From Spongilla lacustris (taxonomy: Eukaryota; Porifera; Demospongiae; Spongillida; Spongillidae): 64,000 nucleotides of DNA. The stretch spans positions 8,314,362 through 8,378,361 of the forward strand of contig OX442416.1 of NCBI GenBank assembly GCA_949361645.1, in the 5' to 3' direction. This document shows positions 57,490-64,000 of this stretch, piece by piece. Under the pieces are notes generated by a model. It saw only the letters and a program-made list of their open reading frames with translations. It was not told where the DNA came from and searched no databases. Positions within the stretch are counted from its first letter, which is position 1. The number at the start of each line of letters is the position of its first letter. Position numbers and translations under genes: made by a program.

Positions 57490-57830
57490 CTAAAAACATT
57501 ATTTATTATTATTATCATTATTAATACTGCATAATTATTACACCAAGAATAAACACAGGAAAAAGTTACAATGACTGGATCCTACTTAATATGGCCGTAG
57601 CAACACAGACATGTGTTTAGGCGCCCATATAGTTCATGTAGAAGAACTGATTTGGGCTTTTGAAGCCTGATGGAAAGCCTCGAAGCCAGCTGGGAGAAAC
57701 AGGTCATGGCCACAGGTCCCCATGCTCCATATGTTTCAGTCACCAGGGGGACACAAACCCAACCCAGATCTCCACATTTGTCATCATTAGCTGAGTGCTT
57801 CATACGGCATGTTGTTATTGTTTTGCCTGT
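57490..57830 (-). pseudogene. LINE 3' region with A/T-rich tail, - strand
   Basis: The - strand reads KHSANDDKCGDLGWVCVPLV, TETYGAWGPVAMTCFSQLAS and VLLHELYGRLNTCLCC, the late part of the RLE endonuclease region. It is followed, in the element's own direction, by a tail rich in TAA/AAT (57490-57550 on the + strand). Confidence 0.7.
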
Positions 57831-58150
57831 ATTGTTATTTAACTGTCAAAAAAATTTGAGCTGTGGAAATTGGAAATTAATATCAATGATAAAAATATCA
57901 GAAGCTCACGGCATACAGCCAATTACTATACAAATTTGCTGTTGCTATAATAAAGCAGCCAATTACAAAGGCTGTATTCAGTATAACTTTAGATTAATCT
58001 AATTTGATAGTATCATCTCTATGTACCTATGGTGATGCAATGAGCTTGCACATATGAATTCATCATAGTTATTATTTTTAACCCTTGTAATTGTTCATCA
58101 CTAGTCAATTAAAATGAACACGTTATTCAATACTTGATAGGCAAATAGGA
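57831..58150. other. No supported gene
   Basis: AT-rich sequence between the LINE fragment and the methyltransferase stop codon; it would hold the methyltransferase 3' end. Confidence 0.35.
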
Positions 58151-58984
58151 TCACAACAGGTTTTGGATTTGATAGTGCATGTATGTCAATTTGCCCTTCA
58201 TAAACTGTTGGTAAATGATTCCATCTTTTGTTCCCATGAAATTCATCATGTCTTTGCGCATGAAAAACGGAGCGTTTTCGATGATAAATTTTGATCTCAC
58301 GCTGTCCATCAATTCAAGAGACTTGACAACATTTGCAGTGATATTTTCACGCTTCAGCACCAACATGCCCGATTTTTTTACTTCATAATCGAACTCCTGC
58401 ATTGCTTCGTTAGGTTGTAAATCTGCCCAGGCAAAGTACCCACCGGGGCGCAGTACCCTTTGCACTTCAGATATGAATTTGCCAATGCTCGGGTAGCAAT
58501 GAGATGATTCTACGTTAAACACCACATCTACACTACTGATAGGCACTGGGAGATTTTCAGCGTTACCAACAATAAAGCTTACATTCGGTGTAGGCCTACC
58601 ATGAAGTAGCAAGTTGTTGGATAGATCAACGGCTTTACTGGACAGTTCTACTCCAAGTACACTTCTGGGATTCATGTAGTGCGCGACAAACATAACACCG
58701 CCTCCTCTACCCGCACCTACTTCTAGGCAGTCCTTATTATGGAGTTGCAGTCCGCTGAGGACATGATGATACAACTGTATGCTCAAGCGGTTAGTTTCAT
58801 CCTCAGGTCTAAGTTGCAGCGTCTCTTCTACATCATTTCCGACGACAGGAGCATATCCATAATTCATGAAGAGAAGTTGCTGTTCTTCTGTGGTTCTTGC
58901 CAAATTTTGATACAGCCATTGCCATAGTAGCTTCCTGAGCGAAGGATATCCCGAGAGAAGCTTACGATAAACCGGTGTAAACAT
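58151..58984 (-). CDS. Class I SAM-dependent methyltransferase, intronless
   Basis: A single 277-residue frame has the full seven-strand methyltransferase core. Residues 86-96 CLEVGAGRGGG are motif I (SAM binding), 109-115 VLGVELS is motif post I, 141-160 NAENLPVPISSVDVVFNVES holds motif II, and 176-188 RVLRPGGYFAWAD is motif III. FMNYGYAP (39-46) before the core is common in small-molecule methyltransferases of the Methyltransf_11 type, including bacterial ones acting on polyketides or lipids. The substrate cannot be told from sequence. No intron interrupts it, unlike the other genes here, so retrocopy or transfer from bacteria are possible; this is inference. The start is the first ATG of the frame (58984). 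No strong signal or membrane segment is seen. Confidence 0.85.
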   Translation of the reverse strand: MFTPVYRKLLSGYPSLRKLLWQWLYQNLARTTEEQQLLFMNYGYAPVVGNDVEETLQLRPEDETNRLSIQLYHHVLSGLQLHNKDCLEVGAGRGGGVMFVAHYMNPRSVLGVELSSKAVDLSNNLLLHGRPTPNVSFIVGNAENLPVPISSVDVVFNVESSHCYPSIGKFISEVQRVLRPGGYFAWADLQPNEAMQEFDYEVKKSGMLVLKRENITANVVKSLELMDSVRSKFIIENAPFFMRKDMMNFMGTKDGIIYQQFMKGKLTYMHYQIQNLL

Positions 58985-59479
58985 ATAGCTAGTGTCCAGA
59001 CCTACAATTGCAAGCTTGAAAAGTCTGGGTACGAGACAAAATCATGTGTGTTGGATTGCTGCAAAGGCCTGACAGAGCTAATTGACCTACTATGTTCCAG
59101 AGATGATATTGTATGTAACAATCATTGATACCCCTTCGTATTTAATTTATGAGTTGATCCAAGGACAAATTTGTTTGTCTTCCACTAACAAGTGCGATTT
59201 GGCTACGGTAGGCCTACCGGGATGCGCCATTCTGTTCGTGAAGAAGAAAGGACTTACGACAGGAGATTATCAGGTTTTATCTGTCGTCCACAGAGTTTCC
59301 AATGAGCGTAACTCAGTCTTGGGTGTGCAAACACACTCCATCCAAGTGTTCAGGCTCGAATCAGTTAGCAATACTCATGTAGGCCTACTTGACATTATTA
59401 GCCACTATTTTTGTACCAACCAACCGGTACCAACTATTAACTATTTACATGTAAATTCTCAATTGCTTCCTTCAGTCTG
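58985..59479. other. Upstream region of the methyltransferase
   Basis: A 132-codon + strand frame (59082-59480) has no recognisable feature. The word TAGGCCTAC occurs repeatedly around the methyltransferase (58595, 59206, 59381). Confidence 0.3.
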
Positions 59480-60150
59480 ACAGAGACAGTCTGCATTGCC
59501 TCAAAGCATCTGCACATATCACACTCAGTCAACTAAGCATGGGTTTAGGTGGCCTCACCTCATGCTCTACGGCAATGCAAGGCTCCTGCAGCATAGATAT
59601 CCTCAGTGTTGAGTGCTGACAACCTGGAGCCCATTCTCATTGAATCCTCTCGGGGGCACCTGGACAACTCAACTCAGTCTCTGAATCATTTTGTCTCAAA
59701 AGATTGAGGAAGCAGGGTTTTTAAAATCTCTTCTCCAGGAGTCATTGACAGCCTCCAAAGCCAGACTCAAAGCTGTCTCCCACTACCAGGCCCATGCCTA
59801 TTCCATCCCCTAGGTTGAGCTTGGACCTAGAGTCCCCAGAAATGCAGGTCCTTCTGAAGTTTTGGCTGGGCTTGCCTTTAGGTTCTCCTACAGAGACCCT
59901 GTTCTTCTTCCCTTGATGCAATGGGCCCACCATCACTCACTAACCTGTAGGCATAGTGGGTTTGTCATAGCCGTCTCCGGGGGACTGTACAGTTAGCACA
60001 CTTCTGCCAGATGGCACGTCTTGCTCCTGATTCAGAAGTTGAAAAGGGCAGCAACTTTGATTGCAAGGACCGCATGCACCCTGCTGATGTCCTCGTATTC
60101 TTAAGATCATTTATCCACTTAACTCAGCCCACATTGTGTATTTTAGAAGC
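59480..60150 (+). pseudogene. Possible decayed LINE segment upstream of the endonuclease
   Basis: Broken + strand frames (SLTASKARLKAVSHYQAHAY and GPRVPRNAGPSEVLAGLAFR) resemble the region just before the CCHC knuckle of the same LINE type, and a later piece includes LIARTACTLLMSS. Stops and frameshifts are frequent. The match is weak. Confidence 0.25.
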
Positions 60151-60885
60151 AAGTTAACCAAGTTTGATCTCAAGGTCTACAGCCGAGAAGGGGGATGGGG
60201 GGGGGGGAGAAAAACCCAAGAAGAATGATGACGCCTGTAAATGCAAGGGGATGATCTTGCGATTGCATCCCTTTACTAGTTGGAAGTTTATAGTGGATGG
60301 GGTCATAAAGTTATATAACATTTGCCCATCTAAGCAAATTAATTACTAGGTCTCAGCAGCAGACAACCAACCATCAACAACTTCATTCAGTGAATTATAT
60401 TGCCATATGTGGACTGTGTTAATGAGGCAGGCATGGCTGGCATAGGCTTAGTGTATATGTGTGCCATGTATATTATAATTCTACAAAATAAAAAATTTAC
60501 TTTACATTAACAATTGGTACCAAGTACTAATTAAACTTCATTTATAGTCTGCAGATGATGTACTTTATAAAACAGCATATAATATTTAGCAATAACTTAG
60601 GTGTGTGTAATGGAATTCCAAATAAATCATTCTAGATGGAAAAAATTAAAATTAAAATTTTGTATTAAGACCAACATTGAGCTATCCTGGTTTTTATGGG
60701 CATAAAAATATCACTTGTATCAATTGCCTGAGTATATTTACATGTAACTGGTTTTGGATGTTGAATATGTGGGTGTTCCTTTTCAAATTTATTTTAGAAC
60801 AATATGGACACTCTGCTAGAAATAGTGCTACAGTATGGGCTATGACTACATAATACATGAAGACTTCTGTACCAGCATGTATATC
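60151..60885. other. No supported gene
   Basis: A G-run lies at 60198-60206. No exon or repeat could be supported. Confidence 0.3.
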
Positions 60886-60990
60886 TGACGCTGGCCAGAG
60901 CCAATGCAAGGGCCCTGCTAAACAGAGTTAGCAAACTTGTTATAATTACATTTTAATTAAATTTACTATTATTTATAATTATAATTACAT
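60886..60990 (+). mobile_element. LINE 3' tip with A/T tail, + strand
   Basis: The + strand encodes YLTLARANARALLNRVSKLV, the usual LINE tip, followed by TTATAATTACATTTTAATTA-type sequence up to about 60995. It faces the opposite way to the longer fragment that follows. Confidence 0.55.
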
Positions 60991-61074
60991 TATAATACAT
61001 ACATGTACTATATACATTTAATAACGATACACTATCATAAACTGCCTATAGTTAATGCAAAACACATCTGGTGA

Positions 61075-61570
61075 GTATGGCAGTGGCATTGGCCCTCACT
61101 AGATGAAGATTGAGCCTGCCATAGAAGTCTCCAAGGACGGTCGACTTGGGCCTGCATGTTAGAGTGGCAAGCCGTGATGCCAGCTGAGAGAAGGCTTCAA
61201 TAGCTTCATTTGTGCTTTCTGCCTTTCAGTGGCTAGGGCAGCTGATCCTGCAGACACTCCCGCTTCCATAAGGGTATGTGTGTTAAGCGGAGAGGTTATG
61301 TCTTGCCTGTTGCCCAGTTAGTCAACAGAAGGTCAGCAGGACGGGTGTGGCTATGATCGGCTGTAAGGTCATTGCCAGCTTCCACTTGGACGCCAAGATG
61401 GGCCCAGTGATATGTTTCAGCCAGGACATCACGAAGGGTGTTGTGTCGTGTCACAACATCACCCCCACGCTTACAAGTGATGGCATGATGTCCAAGGGGG
61501 TCAAGGGCCTTGTCAGGGCAAAGAGCGCACTGGGATCCCTGGGATGTGTCCATACCAAGCACCGTTCAAT
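61075..61570 (-). pseudogene. LINE 3' region: CCHC knuckle and RLE endonuclease, - strand
   Basis: The - strand from 61562 reads MLGMDTSQGSQCALCPDKAL, then DPLGHHAITCKRGGDVVTRH and NTLRDVLAETYHWAHLGVQV, which is the C-x2-C...H-x4-C knuckle. It goes on to TRPADLLLTNWATGK, with the PAD of the nuclease core. After a damaged part, FSQLASRLATLTCRPKS and FYGRLNLHLVRANATAILT close it near 61080. The reverse transcriptase that should precede it is missing. Confidence 0.75.
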
Positions 61571-62221
61571 ATCAGTTGGTTCTAACAATTAACATCTTGT
61601 ACACTGTAGTCACAGCGTGCATATTTTTAAATTGTTTCATTAAGTTGTTCAAATAACTTACACAGGTTCCTTTGTAAATTAGAAATACCTCTCAATAATC
61701 AGAACAAATTTATTATGATTACGATAGATACAAAATCAAGAGGCTTGGCAATATTTCATGCCGCTGTTTTCCAATAGCTTTTATAAGGAAACCTGTGTGT
61801 GTTTTCCTATCTTGAATAATGTAATTCAAAAAATCCCTACTTATTAATCTTGTTGATAAACACTAACATCAATATCCTCAAGAACCAAGATGAATCATCA
61901 AGATTTATTACAACAACCAGCTCTAATACATGTAAATCAAAGCCACATCACATTCATTGCAACCACACAACTCCACATTGGCAGCCAAGCCCACTGCTAG
62001 GCTGCAATGCCTCGCAATTCAAGTTTATTATTATTGTGTGTGTTTGTTTGTATGTCACACAAAAAGTACTTTCCCTCTTGTACCCTGACTGTTTATGAGA
62101 GTGCTCGCAAGTGTCAAAAGTCAACCATAACAAATTCTACATGTATGAGAAAGTTACAATTGGTGGTATATATGTATAGTTGTGTTTAAAGCCAGGGCTA
62201 TATATATTTAGCACATGAAAA
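61571..62221. other. No supported gene
   Basis: No exon, repeat or RNA gene could be supported here. Confidence 0.3.
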
Positions 62222-62740
62222 AAAGGTGGACTTGTCATCCAGCGCCATAATGAAGTGTGAGATGCTCTAGGTGATTTGGCAGCTATGGTGTACAAAGATG
62301 TTGTAAGAGAACCCATTGTTCAAGAAGCTGCAGATGATGCCAGTGGTCGACCAGCTTCAATTGCTGATCTCAGCATACGAGGAGTGTGGCAGCCACTAAC
62401 TGTGGCGTTGTTGGATGTTTGTGTCGTAGACACAGACGCCCAGTCTTATGCTAGCCGCACTGTTGATGCTGTGCTATGTTCAGCTGAACAGGAAAAGAAA
62501 AGGAAGTACTTGGCAGCTGTTGAAGAAAGACGTGCTTCATTTACACCTTCTGTAGTTTTATGATGCACAACACCTGATCAAGCGCCTATGTGACCAAATT
62601 GTGGGAGAAGTCACACTCTGAAGTAATGGTATGGGTTCGTGCCAGAATCGCTTTTGCTATTTTTCGTGCAAAAAACATTCTCTTGCGTGGATCCAGGGTC
62701 AAATGGAGAAGTGGACATGGCATGGACGATGGAGCAGGCC
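62222..62740 (+). pseudogene. Second type of reverse transcriptase element, C-terminal part, broken
   Basis: The + strand reads GGLVIQRHNEV, a stop in place of an expected arginine codon, DALGDLAAMVYKDVVREPIV, then SIADLSIRGVWQPLTVALLD, VCVVDTDAQSYASRTVDAVL and EKKRKYLAAVEERRASFTP. ADL.IRGVWQP...D..VVDTDA..Y is a C-terminal nuclease-like region I know from reverse transcriptase-like proteins of sponges and corals. After a frameshift near 62565 it continues WEKSHSEVMVWVRARIAFAI and RAKNILLRGSRVKWRSGHGM. It is a different family from the other LINE fragments. Confidence 0.65.
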
Positions 62741-63674
62741 AACCCCATTTGCCTTGATGTGGTATTTTAGTCTAAGTGTATGTGTGTTTAATTGTGTATT
62801 TATTTATATATGTCGTCATGATTTTAATTTAGCACATAAATTTGCATGATCCATTTGGTATTTTTGGGAACATTCTAAAAATAACTGGAATGCTTTTTCA
62901 CACTACAGTACATGTATTGACATTAATATAGCCCTGTTTTGTTAAGTGCATTAAATTGCAAATAACCTCAAAACCACAAATTAGACCCAGTTTTACTACA
63001 ATAAAGGGAGACATTCTAAAAACAGGGCTAAAATAATTTAAATTTTCCAACTTTGTATCACTTCAATACATTCTATGGGTAATAGCCAAAATTATTATAA
63101 ATTATGATACGCCACTCACAATAATATGCAACCCTTAACTTGTTCAAATTCTTAGTTTCCACATGAAAATGCATAAATCTGATCTTTGCGACTTTAGCCA
63201 AAGCACTTGGCCACATTAATACATGTACATGTAGGTAACCCAAAATGAGTATCCATAAAAAATCTGAGCCCTTAATTAACTGCATTTTGTACCGCCAAAA
63301 AAGTGTTTCTTTAAAACCGATCCTCACCAGTCATTGTTAACATGCATTAATAATTCTGTTGTGTAATGGTGGCTGGTATGATAATGAATTCCCAAGATCA
63401 TGCTGCTTAATATAAATAAATGGTTCCAATAGTATAATTGAAGAAACAAATTTGCAATTTTGAAAGCTCTTATAAGGTGTGTATAATTTTCATCTGAGCA
63501 CATGCGCTGACCATCATCTGCCCTCACCATATCATGTGGCATTGTGTAGATAGATATCTTGAAGCCAAGGATATGGACAACATAAAACTTATACACTAGA
63601 ATCAGATGATGAACTCTGTGATGAACACCAGCTACTGGTAGTACATGTACTCAAACTGCCAGGACTATGGTAAC
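62741..63674. other. No supported gene
   Basis: AT-rich sequence. A - strand open piece at 63460-63570 (PHDMVRADDGQRMCSDENY) could be a 3' exon of the kinase gene to its right, but nothing confirms it. Confidence 0.3.
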
Positions 63675-63759
63675 CTTCTGAATGTTCCTGATGAAAGTAT
63701 TCATGCTGTAGTGCACTTCGAGCTGATGTCCTTTCGTGGGGTCTAAACTTCAGCATTCT
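63675..63759 (-). CDS. Protein kinase C-terminal-lobe exon (partial gene)
   Basis: Between an acceptor (TTTGTTACCAG) and a donor (GAAG|GTTACC) the - strand encodes RMLKFRPHERTSARSALQHE then YFHQEHSE. This is the last conserved segment of a Ser/Thr kinase domain: an ML..xP..R.SA..AL.H.YF pattern with the invariant arginine. The ALQHEYF ending resembles the MAK/MOK branch of CMGC kinases, but one exon is too little to choose a family. The gene's earlier exons must lie beyond the right edge of the window. Confidence 0.6.
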
Positions 63760-64000
63760 CTGGTAACAAAGAGTTGGAAACGTCTATAATGAAATAATCT
63801 TGAAGTACCATTACAAATGCAGAAATAAATAATTTACAACAACCTACATGTAGCCCCCCGGATTTGCCTATCCTACATTTCAATACCTTACTGCTCATCT
63901 TAAATAAAAGCATGCAAATATGTCTAAGCAGAATACATGTCAAGGAATGATGGTTCCAGACAAATTGGCACTTCATAAATATGCAATTAATTATATGGGA
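63760..64000. other. Intron of the kinase gene up to the window edge
   Basis: No further exon was recognised on the - strand between the acceptor and the edge. Confidence 0.3.

Noticed and set aside
59082..59480. 132-codon + strand frame upstream of the methyltransferase
   Set aside because: No domain, no start context and no neighbour exon could be found.

Overview
The window looks like nuclear DNA of an invertebrate animal, most likely a sponge (demosponge). This rests on an intron-containing actin gene, short introns (about 50-100 bp) with GT..AG ends, a ZU5/Death-domain gene of the kind expanded in sponges, LDLa/Ig receptor pieces, abundant decayed transposons, and a very common palindromic word (ACATGTACATGT). 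The assignment is an inference; no species marker was seen. Coding density is low, and most long reading frames are shadows of repeats.

Layout. 0.5-4 kb: small exon-like pieces of an unrecognised + strand gene. 4.7-5.0 kb: a MITE. 6.9-9.3 kb: a broken hAT transposase (- strand). 10.4-11.8 kb: a pogo/Tigger-like (DDE_1) transposase (- strand) whose short introns still splice in frame. 12.3-16.3 kb: exon candidates of an unknown + strand gene with a decayed exon duplication and a polypyrimidine tract. 16.36-18.2 kb: a large minisatellite with higher-order structure. 18.2-25 kb: mostly non-coding, with tRNA-like SINE pieces and small inverted repeats. 25.4-35.4 kb: a + strand gene whose exon phases chain from a PEVK-like decapeptide repeat through a ZU5-like domain and a Death domain to a C-terminal Death-like domain. 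36.4-38.2 kb: LINE 3' ends around an 823 bp foldback element. 39.5-41.75 kb: a divergent actin gene (373 aa) with altered key residues and a MITE in its intron. 42.8-45.7 and 53.1-56.2 kb: two inverted copies of a segment holding LDLa/Ig gene fragments and tRNA-like boxes. Between them lie short GC-rich palindromic insertions with target-site duplications, more foldback elements, and the last exon of a gene with a kinase-like fold and a possible nuclease-like N-terminal part (50.65-52.49 kb). 57.5-62.7 kb: LINE remnants and an intronless methyltransferase gene (- strand, 58.15-58.98 kb). 63.7 kb: a single exon with the end of a protein kinase domain, whose gene continues beyond the right edge.

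The genes do not form a pathway. The ZU5/Death gene, the kinase-like gene and the LDLa/Ig fragments are all of kinds associated with recognition or signalling. The most distinctive features are the 50-63 bp palindromes with 11-12 bp target-site duplications, the actin with altered nucleotide-site residues, the kinase-like gene, and the PEVK-like/ZU5/Death protein.
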